Shown: positions 1 to 5,275, counted from the stretch's first letter. The stretch: DNA of 6,686 nt from Acidobacteriota bacterium (GCA_021814085.1 JAKAJA010000103.1:1-6686), one strand, 5' to 3'. Translations and numbers: made by a program. Notes: generated from the sequence alone by a model not told the origin.

Positions 1-537
1 CACGGCCAGGAGGCCCGCCTTGAGGTTGCGCGTGTCCTGCATGGTCTCCAGAAGGAGGAGGTCCGAGCCCCCTTCCAGGAGACCGATAGCTTGAACGCGG
101 TAGTGTTCCACCATCTCCTCGAAGGTGGCCCCGCCCGTGACCGATATGGCTTTCGTCGTGGGCCCCATGGAGCCTGCCACGAACCTCGGCCGGTCCGGCG
201 TGGACCATGCGGAGCAGGCCTCCCTTGCGATCCTTGCGGCCCTCCTGTTGATCTCGACGGTCTTCCCGGCGAGGCCGTATTCGGCGAGGACGAGGGGCGT
301 GCCGCCGAAGGTGTCGGTCTCGACGACGTGGGCTCCCGCCTCGAGGTAGGCATCGTGAACGGCGCGAACCACGTCGGGTCGGAACAGGACAAGGGCCTCG
401 TTGCACCCCTCCAGGTCGGGGCCGCCGAAGTCCTCGGCCGTGAGGCCCCGGGTCTGGAGGAAGACGCCCGTGCTCCCGTCCAGGACCGCGATGCGCTCCT
501 GGAGAAGTTCGATCAGCTGTTCAGCCCGCTCGTTCAT
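1..537 (-). CDS. metH: MetH-type methionine synthase, N-terminal homocysteine methyltransferase domain (partial)
   Basis: Homocysteine S-methyltransferase domain of cobalamin-dependent methionine synthase, which moves a methyl group from methylcobalamin to homocysteine in the cytoplasm. The gene is cut by the left edge: 179 codons are present and the frame is still open. Visible family signatures are the N-terminal VLDGSTGVFLQ strand (near residues 17-27), LEGCNEALVL followed by RPDVVRAVHDAYLEAGAHVVETDTFGG (the characteristic xxETxTFGG stretch), FVAGSMGPTTK, and LEGGSDLLLLETMQDTRN near the truncation. The zinc-binding cysteines of the family lie further on, outside the window. The ATG at 537 is preceded by GGAG seven bases upstream. 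An earlier ATG (near 563) is out of frame. The LEGCNE/ETDTFGG pattern fits full-length MetH better than short MmuM enzymes, but the folate, cobalamin and activation domains cannot be seen. No cobalamin riboswitch is apparent in the 130-bp upstream gap. Confidence 0.88.
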   Translation of the reverse strand, partial: MNERAEQLIELLQERIAVLDGSTGVFLQTRGLTAEDFGGPDLEGCNEALVLFRPDVVRAVHDAYLEAGAHVVETDTFGGTPLVLAEYGLAGKTVEINRRAARIAREACSAWSTPDRPRFVAGSMGPTTKAISVTGGATFEEMVEHYRVQAIGLLEGGSDLLLLETMQDTRNLKAGLLAV

Positions 538-667
538 GCGGCCACTCCGTCACGGCAAACCATGGCGGGATGAGAAACGGTCCGAGCCACGGTCATCTTT
601 CCTATTCTATCTCAGGTATGGACGTATCCTCCGGAAGCGCCTAATATTTATGCGGAAGAGCGCGGCA

Positions 668-1264
668 ATGGGAGAGAAGGCGTTTTGGCGGGGCTTCTTC
701 TGGAGGATGGGCAGATCCGGTTTCCTCGCCGGGCTCATCGTATCGCTGGCCTGCGCGGAAGGGCCGCGGCCCGCGCAGGACCTGTCGCCCCAGGAGACGG
801 CCGCCCTCGCCGGGGTGCAGCGGGCCCGGGTGACGGGGAAGAACTCGATCATGCGCGCTGAGGTTCAACGGCGCCTGAACAGGGACGGGCAGGTCGCGGT
901 GGCCGACCCGTCGGAAGCAGAGGCCCCGGAGCTGCGCATCCAGGCAAGCTGTGGGAGCGACTACGACCTCTTTCGGGAACCTCCCGCCATCAATGCCCCA
1001 AGCAGCGGCGAGGGGATCTATGCGGACCACGGGCGGTACGATCGGAAACCCGTGAGCGAGCCGGCCTGCGAAGGTGGCCTGACCCTCTACGTGGACGGAA
1101 AGGCCATCTGGCACGGGTCGGCGAAGGCGGCCTTCATGAGCAAGGGGGACGTCCTGTCCCTGGCGGACCTCCTGACCGACCGATTTCTCAAGGCGAGAAC
1201 CGCGGCCAGGAGAGAGGGGGCTCCGCCTTCGAGACGAAGGGCGCCCCAGACTCCCAAAGACTAG
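668..1264 (+). CDS. Small exported protein of unknown function, possible lipoprotein
   Basis: A 198-residue protein that I do not recognise. The start at 668 is chosen because GGAAGAG (654-660) lies seven bases upstream. An in-frame ATG at 650 has a worse-placed purine run, and one at 707 directly abuts GGAGG. The N-terminus has basic residues (K4, R8, R13, R16), then a hydrophobic stretch FLAGLIVSLACA (about 19-30). This is a signal peptide with cleavage possible after ACA. C29 could act as a lipobox cysteine, but serine at -3 is atypical. The mature part is mixed charged and polar, with two further cysteines (in RIQASCGS and EPACEGG), and ends in a basic, low-complexity tail. The composition and 'ELRIQA...LTLYVDGKAIWHGSAKAAF' pattern resemble small periplasmic beta-rich lipoproteins, but this is only an impression. 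The gene is divergent from metH and convergent with pirin. Codon use is GC-rich like its neighbours, so I take it as real. Confidence 0.7.
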   Translation: MGEKAFWRGFFWRMGRSGFLAGLIVSLACAEGPRPAQDLSPQETAALAGVQRARVTGKNSIMRAEVQRRLNRDGQVAVADPSEAEAPELRIQASCGSDYDLFREPPAINAPSSGEGIYADHGRYDRKPVSEPACEGGLTLYVDGKAIWHGSAKAAFMSKGDVLSLADLLTDRFLKARTAARREGAPPSRRRAPQTPKD

Positions 1265-1270
1265 GGAAGC

Positions 1271-1291
1271 AAGGGCCTATCCGTAAATAGG
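1271..1291 (+). repeat. Left terminal inverted repeat
   Basis: This repeat begins AAGGGCCTATCCGTAAA and ends ATAGG region with three A residues. It matches the reverse complement of 1795-1816 except for one missing A. It begins six bases after the stop codon of the exported protein gene (stop at 1262-1264). Confidence 0.75.
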
Positions 1292-1450
1292 GCACGGTCG
1301 CGCGCGTGGCGCCGGGCGAGCAGGACAAGGCGGCCGACCGACGACAGGGTGGTGCCCTTTCTAGGGAGGCCAACGCGGTCATGCGAAGCCCGCCGCCCGC
1401 GCCCGAAGGGACGGGGCTGGCTGGGCGCCTGGCTTTGTCAGCTCGCTCAT

Positions 1451-1621
1451 CCGATGGCACCGCATCGGCCTTCGCTCGCTTCCTCGCCAGAGGCTCTGGC
1501 CACGGGAAGGCTCTCGGCGCGTTGCTCCCTGGGCCGGAGCAGGTTCGAGAAGGCTCGAGGCAGGCGTGCTGGGAGGCACGTAGCCGAGGGCCGACAAGGA
1601 AGATGCCCGGCCCAGGGGCAA
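1451..1621. repeat. Hairpin-rich core of the element
   Basis: Several inverted repeats cluster here. CCGATG/CATCGG pair at 1451-1456 and 1463-1468. GCCAGAG-G-CTCTGGC is a perfect 15-bp odd palindrome at 1486-1500. TCGAG/CTCGA pair at 1545-1549 and 1554-1558. CGTGC/GCACG pair at 1565-1569 and 1576-1580. A longer outer pair, TTGCTCCCTGGGCCGG at 1522-1536/7 and CCGGCCCAGGGGCAA at 1607-1621, has one bulge and encloses the last two. No coding function is seen. High GC makes chance hairpins likelier, so only the palindrome and the outer pair are strong. Confidence 0.5.
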
Positions 1622-1794
1622 CCCGGAGGGACGCCGCGGCCTGGGCGCACGGCCATGTCGCGGCTCGTCGCTGATGCCCCCCGCATCATCCTCCTCGCCG
1701 CTCCTTGCCTTGCCTCCCAGGGCGCAGGCGTCGCGCCAGAGATCTTCCCGCGGTCAGAGCCTTTCATCCCGGCCAGCCTCCGTCGCGGCCATAT

Positions 1795-1816
1795 CCTATT
1801 TTACGGATAGGCCCTT
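1795..1816 (-). repeat. Right terminal inverted repeat, overlapping the pirin 3' end
   Basis: Reverse complement of the left repeat with one extra A. The minus-strand TAG stop of pirin (1796-1798) and its last six sense codons lie inside this repeat. Confidence 0.75.
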
Positions 1817-2704
1817 AATGAACGTGCCGTCCTTGAGCTCGCGGAAGGCCTGCCGCAGCTCCTCCTCGGTGTTCATGACGATGGGGCCGTGCCAGGCGAC
1901 GGGCTCCTTGAGGGGCATGCCGGAGACGAGGAGGAAGCGGACGCCTTCCTCCCCGGCGCGGACGACGATCTCGTCGCCGGTGTCGAAGAGGATGAGGGAC
2001 CGGTTGCCGGCGGTGTCGTAGGTGGTGCCGCCGCCCACCTGCTCGGTGAGGACGGGGCGGGGCGCGGAGGCGTCCCTGAAGCTGCCCGAGCCTGCGAACA
2101 CGTAGGCGAAGGCGTGGCGCTCCCTCTCGATGGGGATGCGGCGCAGGACGCCGGGGGGAACGGAGAGGTCGACGTAGCGCGGGTCGGCGGCGACGCCCTC
2201 GACGGGGCCTCTGGTGCCCCAGAACTCCCCGCAGATGACGCGTGCGCGGGTGCCGTCGTCCTCCACGACCTCGGGGATCTGGGCGGCGGCCACGTCCTGG
2301 TATCTGGGGGCGGTCATCTTGAGGGAGGCGGGGAGGTTGGCCCAGAGCTGGAATCCGTGCATGCGCCCCTGGGGGTCGCCCGTGGGCATCTCCTGGTGGA
2401 GGATGCCGCGGCCGGCGGTCATCCACTGCACGTCACCGGCGCCGAGGTTGCCCTTGTTGCCCAGGCTGTCGCCGTGGGCCACGGTGCCCGCGAGGACGTA
2501 GGTGATGGTCTCGATGCCGCGGTGCGGGTGCCACGGGAAGCCGGCGATATAGTCGCTGGGGCTATCGCCGCGGAAGTCGTCGAGGAGGAGGAAGGGGTCC
2601 ACCTCCTGTGTGTTGCCGAAGCCGAAGGCACGCCGCAGCCGGACGCCGGCGCCCTCGATGGTGGGCTGGGACTGGGTGATGCGCTGGATGGGTCGGATGG
2701 ACAT
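1796..2704 (-). CDS. Pirin family protein (bicupin)
   Basis: A 302-residue cupin-superfamily protein of the pirin family: Fe(II)-binding cytoplasmic proteins, some of which show quercetin dioxygenase activity while others act as redox-linked regulators. The N-terminal pirin domain shows PHPHRG-like WHPHRGIETITY (H59, H61), then GTVAHGDSLGNKG and GDVQWMTAGRGILHQE (H103, E105). These give the expected 3-His/1-Glu metal set. The second cupin (about 180-285) includes RHAFAYVFAGSG and DEIVVRAGEEGVRFLLVSG. The ATG at 2704 is chosen for the AAAGGA seven bases upstream and because MSIRPI begins the family homology. An upstream in-frame extension to 2839 translates only intergenic repeats. The last six residues (KGLSVK) and the stop are encoded by the terminal repeat of the 1271-1816 element, so the original C-terminus has been replaced. 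All catalytic residues are intact. It is the last gene of the minus-strand run. Confidence 0.93.
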   Translation of the reverse strand: MSIRPIQRITQSQPTIEGAGVRLRRAFGFGNTQEVDPFLLLDDFRGDSPSDYIAGFPWHPHRGIETITYVLAGTVAHGDSLGNKGNLGAGDVQWMTAGRGILHQEMPTGDPQGRMHGFQLWANLPASLKMTAPRYQDVAAAQIPEVVEDDGTRARVICGEFWGTRGPVEGVAADPRYVDLSVPPGVLRRIPIERERHAFAYVFAGSGSFRDASAPRPVLTEQVGGGTTYDTAGNRSLILFDTGDEIVVRAGEEGVRFLLVSGMPLKEPVAWHGPIVMNTEEELRQAFRELKDGTFIKGLSVK

Positions 2705-2724
2705 GGTCGGTTCCTTTCTTAGCC

Positions 2725-2783
2725 GGGAGCGGGGAGCGGGGAGTCGAAGGGCCGGGAGCAGGGAGCGGGGAGCGGGGAGCGGG
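2725..2783. repeat. Heptanucleotide tandem array, GGGAGCG type (upstream of pirin)
   Basis: Plus-strand units GGGAGCG are repeated, with variants GGGAGTC and GGGAGCA and one 8-base unit (2746-2753). On the coding strand this is a C-rich array (CGCTCCC) about 20 bp upstream of the pirin start. Confidence 0.85.
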
Positions 2784-2786
2784 AAA

Positions 2787-2845
2787 CAATCTCCTCTTGA
2801 ACATCGAGATTGCCACGTCGGCCTACGGCCTCCTCGCAATGACAG
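2787..2845. repeat. Dispersed palindromic repeat, truncated copy
   Basis: The segment 2802-2845 matches 4441-4484 at 40 of 44 positions by eye, ending GGCCTCCTCGCAATGACAG in both. Only a stub of the opposite arm is present: CAATCTC at 2787-2793 pairs with GAGATTG at 2806-2812. Where the rest of that arm should be, the GGGAGCG array begins. The sequence belongs to the common bacterial repeat whose chance translation reads CHCEE(R/A). Confidence 0.75.
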
Positions 2846-2848
2846 TTC

Positions 2849-2909
2849 GCGTGAGCGGTGAGCAGGGGATCAAATAACTCAGCAAGTTCCTTGCTCCGGC
2901 CGCTCACGC
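2849..2909. repeat. Inverted repeat with nested hairpin between SnoaL-like gene and pirin
   Basis: GCGTGAGCGG (2849-2858) and CCGCTCACGC (2900-2909) are perfect 10-bp arms. A smaller hairpin, AGCAAG/CTTGCT with a 3-base loop, lies within (2881-2895). The outer arms are made of heptamer-type units, so the pairing may follow from repeat orientation. It could act as a weak terminator after the SnoaL-like gene, but no T-tract follows. Confidence 0.45.
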
Positions 2910-2949
2910 TTCACTCCTCACTCCCGAGGCCTAACGCCTCACGCGTTAC
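2901..2949. repeat. Heptanucleotide array, GTGAGGC type (after the SnoaL-like gene)
   Basis: Seven uninterrupted 7-bp units. On the coding strand they run GTAACGC, GTGAGGC, GTTAGGC, CTCGGGA, GTGAGGA, GTGAAGC, GTGAGCG. The first unit contains the TAA stop codon of the SnoaL-like gene. Confidence 0.85.
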
Positions 2950-3533
2950 TTCGCGAGGCCGATCTGCTGCATGAAGGTGAGGTTGTCCCAGAACAGGTAC
3001 TCCTCGTCCATCACGCCCTTGGTCCAGTGCCCCACGGTGCACATGTTGATCTTGAAGGGCTTGTTCGTGGGCTGGATGAACGTGCCGTCACCCTTGGGCA
3101 TGGGTTTGCTGAAGGTGCCCTCCATGACGCCGATGACCGCCGTCCATTCGCCCTGGCCGAGCTTCACGGTGTGGACCTTGATGCGTGTGTCGGGAGCGTA
3201 GACGAACATGGCCTTGAGGTCCTCGATGTGCTTCTCGATGCCCTTCGTGAAGTGGCCGTCGGGCCAGTGCACGATCACGTCCTTGGAGTGGCTTTCGTGG
3301 AGGCGCGTCCACTGCTGCTGCGTGAAGACCACGTAGTCGAGCTCGTCGAAGGTGGCGAGGTGCTGGGCCACGAGCTTCTCGGCGGCCTGGTAGTGTTCGA
3401 GCTTCTGCTTGTCGGTCTCGGGGGCCTTGGGCTTGGCCGGCTCGGCGGCCATGACCATGGCGGAGCCCGCAAAGAAAACGACCGTTGCCGCGGCGGACAG
3501 GGTTTTCAGGATCACGTTCTTGCTGGCATTCAT
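2946..3533 (-). CDS. Exported SnoaL-like (NTF2-fold) polyketide-cyclase/ester-cyclase family protein
   Basis: 195 residues. A signal peptide is clear: basic N-terminus (K5, K10), hydrophobic 12-28, likely cleavage after VMA or VMAA near residues 29-30, so the protein should be periplasmic. The mature part is a single NTF2-like domain of the SnoaL-like ester cyclase group. Recognisable stretches are VIVHWPDGHFTKGIEKHIEDLKAMF, then EWTAVIGVMEGTF, and the C-terminal EEYLFWDNLTFMQQIGL, typical of that group. The fold serves many enzymes and binding proteins, so substrate and reaction cannot be given. The start at 3533 has AGGAG seven bases upstream. Neighbouring oxidoreductase, YceI and pirin genes suggest a role in handling a small hydrophobic or aromatic compound outside the cytoplasm; this is inference. 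The TAA stop lies inside the first unit of a heptamer array. Confidence 0.87.
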   Translation of the reverse strand: MNASKNVILKTLSAAATVVFFAGSAMVMAAEPAKPKAPETDKQKLEHYQAAEKLVAQHLATFDELDYVVFTQQQWTRLHESHSKDVIVHWPDGHFTKGIEKHIEDLKAMFVYAPDTRIKVHTVKLGQGEWTAVIGVMEGTFSKPMPKGDGTFIQPTNKPFKINMCTVGHWTKGVMDEEYLFWDNLTFMQQIGLAK

Positions 3534-3568
3534 TGTCTTTCTCCTAAGTTCTGAGTCACGTGCATTTC

Positions 3569-3610
3569 GGGAGCGGGGGCCGAGGAACCGGGAGCGGGGA
3601 GCGGGAAGCC
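3569..3610. repeat. Heptanucleotide array, GGGAGCG type (upstream of the SnoaL-like gene)
   Basis: Six 7-bp periods: GGGAGCG, a diverged 14-bp stretch (two periods), GGGAGCG twice, then GGAAGCC. On the coding strand it is C-rich and ends 35 bp before the start codon. Confidence 0.75.
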
Positions 3611-3621
3611 GATGGATGAAG

Positions 3622-3677
3622 ACCCTACCCCATGCTCCGTGCCCCTTCCAAATTCCAACTCGCGCCTTCCGCCTTTA
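3622..3677. repeat. Diverged heptanucleotide array (after the oxidoreductase gene)
   Basis: Eight 7-bp periods without slippage. Plus-strand units are ACCCTAC, CCCATGC, TCCGTGC, CCCTTCC, AAATTCC, AACTCGC, GCCTTCC, GCCTTTA. The last contains the complement of the TAA stop of the oxidoreductase. Units are more diverged than in the other arrays; the 7-base rhythm of the CC or GC unit endings is the main evidence. Confidence 0.6.
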
Positions 3678-4259
3678 TTGCAAAAGCTTCTCCATGGCCT
3701 GTCGCACCTGGTCGAGCATGCCCTTGCGGGTGGCGTCGTCGGCCATGGGCACTCCTCCGAGGAACGCGTGGTGGGCCACCTCGATCCCGCAGAACTGCCA
3801 GATGCCCATGTCGCTGGTCTTGTGCATGGCGGGCAGCATGCCGCTCTGCTCGTAGTACGTGTTGGGGGTGCCCATGGCGTTGAAGATGACGGCCTTCTTA
3901 CCCTTGAGGAGGCCGATGGGGCCGGTCTCGCCATAGCTGAAGGCGAAGCCGTTGCTGTAGACCCGGTCGATGTAGCCTTTGACCATGGCCGGCAGGCCCG
4001 TCCACCAGACGGGGTAGACGAAGGTCATGAGGTCGGCCCAGGCCACGTGCATTTGCTCCTGTGCGATGTCGGCGGGGACGTTCCCCGACTGGAAGCCCAC
4101 GAAGTCAGAGCCCTTAAGGACGGGATCGAAGCCGAGGGCGTAGAGATCCCGCACGGCGGTTTCGTGGCCCTTGGCGAGGGAGACCTCGGCCACGGTCTCC
4201 TTGATGGCGTGGGAGAAGCTCTTGGGGTTCGGGTGGCTGTAGATGATGAGGTGGTTCAT
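3675..4259 (-). CDS. NAD(P)H-dependent flavodoxin-fold oxidoreductase (quinone reductase-like)
   Basis: 194 residues, the usual length of the flavodoxin-fold NAD(P)H oxidoreductase family (NQO1/MdaB/KefF-like). These are cytoplasmic FMN or FAD enzymes that make two-electron reductions of quinones and similar acceptors. The N-terminal strand and flavin phosphate loop read MNHLIIYSHPNPKSFS (residues 1-16). The second hallmark is TFVYPVWWTGLPAMVKGYID (residues 79-98), where PVWW contacts the isoalloxazine ring and the following helix lies at the dimer interface. NGFAFSY and AMGTPNTYY follow, as in this family. The ATG at 4259 has a strong AAGGAGG eight bases upstream. An in-frame extension to 4487 only translates repeats. 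Two-electron quinone reduction would avoid semiquinone formation, which fits the company of pirin and YceI. The exact acceptor is not deducible. Confidence 0.92.
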   Translation of the reverse strand: MNHLIIYSHPNPKSFSHAIKETVAEVSLAKGHETAVRDLYALGFDPVLKGSDFVGFQSGNVPADIAQEQMHVAWADLMTFVYPVWWTGLPAMVKGYIDRVYSNGFAFSYGETGPIGLLKGKKAVIFNAMGTPNTYYEQSGMLPAMHKTSDMGIWQFCGIEVAHHAFLGGVPMADDATRKGMLDQVRQAMEKLLQ

Positions 4260-4295
4260 GGGGTGGACCTCCTTCGAAGGGTCATATGAATGATC

Positions 4296-4354
4296 GGGAG
4301 CGGGGAGCGGGGGCAATTCGGGGACAGGGGACAAGGGACAAGGGACAGGGTGAG
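4296..4354. repeat. Heptanucleotide array, GGGAGCG then RGGGACA type (upstream of the oxidoreductase)
   Basis: Two GGGAGCG units (4296-4309) continue in the same 7-bp phase into GGGGACA, GGGGACA, AGGGACA, AGGGACA (4320-4347) and GGGTGAG. Two different unit sequences thus share one uninterrupted period. The array ends 37 bp before the oxidoreductase start. Confidence 0.85.
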
Positions 4355-4397
4355 GACGGCGGTTTCGGCCATCTGCCCTCACGCCTCGCGCCCACTC

Positions 4398-4483
4398 TGT
4401 CACTGCGAGGAGCGGAGCGACGAAGCAGTCTCGGTTTATACATCGGGATTGCCGCGTCGGCCTTTGGCCTCCTCGCAATGACA
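4398..4483. repeat. Dispersed palindromic repeat, full copy
   Basis: Two imperfect inverted arms: TGTCACTGCGAGGAGCGG... from 4398 and ...GGCCTCCTCGCAATGACA ending at 4483, around a short AT-rich centre (TTTATACAT). The outer 15 bases of the arms pair with one mismatch; the inner parts carry different unit types (CGGAGCGACGAAG against CCTTTGGCCGACG). The right arm is repeated at 2802-2845 in the same orientation. Similar repeats are widespread in bacterial genomes and often mis-translated as CHCEERSDEA-type peptides. The 4260-4587 gap contains no gene, only this repeat and two heptamer arrays. Confidence 0.8.
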
Positions 4484-4500
4484 GCACCCACGATCGTCCT

Positions 4501-4591
4501 CTTTCGGCTCTCGCGTCTCACGTCTCGCGTCTCGCATTTTGCGTCTTGCGTCTTCCTCCTCACTCCTGACTCCTGCCTCCTGACGCCTTAC
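4501..4591. repeat. Long heptanucleotide array, GCGAGAC/GTCAGGA type (after yceI-1)
   Basis: Thirteen consecutive 7-bp units with no phase slip. From the stop codon on the coding strand they are GTAAGGC, GTCAGGA, GGCAGGA, GTCAGGA, GTGAGGA, GGAAGAC, GCAAGAC, GCAAAAT, GCGAGAC, GCGAGAC, GTGAGAC, GCGAGAG, CCGAAAG. The first unit holds the TAA of the YceI gene. The consensus drifts from GTCAGGA to GCGAGAC along the array. Confidence 0.9.
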
Positions 4592-5223
4592 TTCTTTTCC
4601 GGCGCTTGCTTGACGGCCTCGAGGTCGATGGAGACGTCCACGTCGTCGCCGATCATGGTGCCGCCCTGGTCGAGGATCTTGTTCCACACGACGCCGTAGT
4701 CCTTCCGGTTGAGGGTCATCTGGATGGAGAACCCGGCGCGCTCGTTGCCCCAGGGGTCCTTCATCATGCCCCCGAAGGTCACGGGGACCACGATCTCCTT
4801 GGTGACGCCGTGCATGGTGAAGTTCCCAGTCACGTCGTACTTGTCACCGCCCTTGGGGGTGATCTTCGTGCTCTTGAAGGTGATCTCGGGGAACTTGGCC
4901 GTGTCGAAGAAATCGGGAGAGTTGAGGTGCTTGTCGCGCTGGGGGTTCTCCGTGTTGATGGAGGCGGCCTTGATCGTTAGGGAGACGGCGGCTCCGGCGG
5001 GGTCTTTCGGGTCGCCCGTGATGGTGGCGGAGAAGTCCTTGAAGTTCCCCGAGACCTTGGACACGAGGTGGCGGATCTTGAAGGCCACGGAGGAGTGGAC
5101 GGGGTCCACGTTGTAGGTGGCCCCCGCGGCAGGGGCGGCGGTGTCGGCGGCCACGGCGGCGAGGGAAACGAGGGCCAGTGCGGCGAAGGCGACACCGAGG
5201 CGGCGGGTGAGGGATGGGGTCAT
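4588..5223 (-). CDS. Exported YceI family lipocalin-like protein
   Basis: 211 residues. YceI proteins form a lipocalin-like barrel that binds polyisoprenoid-type lipids such as ubiquinone-related molecules; E. coli YceI is periplasmic. A signal peptide is clear (RRLGVAFAALALVSLAAVA, cleavage near residue 25), then a short Ala/Pro linker. The domain starts at TYNVDPVHSSVAFKIRHL (about residue 36). Family hallmarks follow in order: RDKHLNSPDFFDTAKFPEI, GNFTMHGVTKEIVVPV, DPWGNERAGF, LNRKDYGVVWN and a C-terminal VDVSIDLEAVKQ. The ATG at 5223 has AAGGAGA five bases upstream. A longer in-frame start at 5361 overlaps the previous gene's end and adds a low-complexity leader, so it is rejected. It lies 134 bp downstream of a paralogue that lacks a convincing signal peptide. 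A hairpin (5248-5271) sits just ahead of its ribosome binding site. Confidence 0.93.
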   Translation of the reverse strand: MTPSLTRRLGVAFAALALVSLAAVAADTAAPAAGATYNVDPVHSSVAFKIRHLVSKVSGNFKDFSATITGDPKDPAGAAVSLTIKAASINTENPQRDKHLNSPDFFDTAKFPEITFKSTKITPKGGDKYDVTGNFTMHGVTKEIVVPVTFGGMMKDPWGNERAGFSIQMTLNRKDYGVVWNKILDQGGTMIGDDVDVSIDLEAVKQAPEKK

Positions 5224-5247
5224 GGTTCTCTCCTTGGTCTGTGTGGC

Positions 5248-5275
5248 GCGGGCCGTTCCGTACGGCCCCGCTTTT
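5248..5275. promoter_or_regulatory. GC-rich hairpin between the two yceI genes
   Basis: GCGGGCCGT (5248-5256) pairs with ACGGCCCCGC (5262-5271) with one bulged base and a 5-base loop. On the plus strand it is followed by TTTT, the look of an intrinsic terminator, but no plus-strand gene precedes it. On the minus strand it lies in the gap about 15 bp ahead of the yceI-1 ribosome binding site and could be a leader or attenuating hairpin. Confidence 0.45.

Larger units (their letters stand above)
1271..1816. mobile_element. MITE-like or decayed transposon with terminal inverted repeats
   Basis: A 546-bp segment bounded by inverted repeats: AAGGGCCTATCCGTAAA at the left edge and its complement at the right edge, continuing as TAGG after one A/AA length difference. 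Weaker matching continues inward (GGTCGCG on the left against GGCCGCG on the right strand). No reading frame inside looks like a transposase: the longest ones are arginine- and proline-rich shadows with no DDE or HUH motif. The interior is instead rich in small hairpins. No clear target-site duplication is visible beside the repeats. It sits between two convergent genes and its right end runs into the pirin coding sequence. A non-autonomous element mobilised by a related transposase in trans is the simplest reading; a deletion remnant of an insertion sequence is the alternative. The IS family cannot be assigned by eye. Confidence 0.62.

Noticed and set aside
538..667. Cobalamin or SAM riboswitch ahead of metH
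   Set aside because: The gap is only 130 bp and no conserved box is recognisable. A possible TGGACG/TAATAT promoter for the plus-strand gene is too weak to list.
1265..1270. Target-site duplication of the element
   Set aside because: Flanks at 1265-1270 and after 1816 do not match as a direct repeat at any length tried (2-9 bases).
1306..1810. Several open frames inside the element
   Set aside because: Arg/Pro/Ala-rich translations, overlapping in many frames, with no transposase motif or good ribosome binding site.
1889..2722. Long plus-strand frame opposite pirin
   Set aside because: Antisense shadow of a high-GC gene: Gly/Ala/Val/Asp-rich, no family motif, fully overlapping an unmistakable pirin.
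2705..2839. N-terminal extension of pirin (MRGGRRPTWQSR...)
   Set aside because: It translates the palindromic repeat and heptamer array; homology and the ribosome binding site start at 2704.
4260..4487. N-terminal extension of the oxidoreductase (MLSLRGGQRPT...)
   Set aside because: A translated intergenic repeat; the strong ribosome binding site and the family N-terminus are at 4259.
2725..4591. CRISPR array
   Set aside because: Units are 7 bp and contiguous with no spacers, and there are no cas genes.
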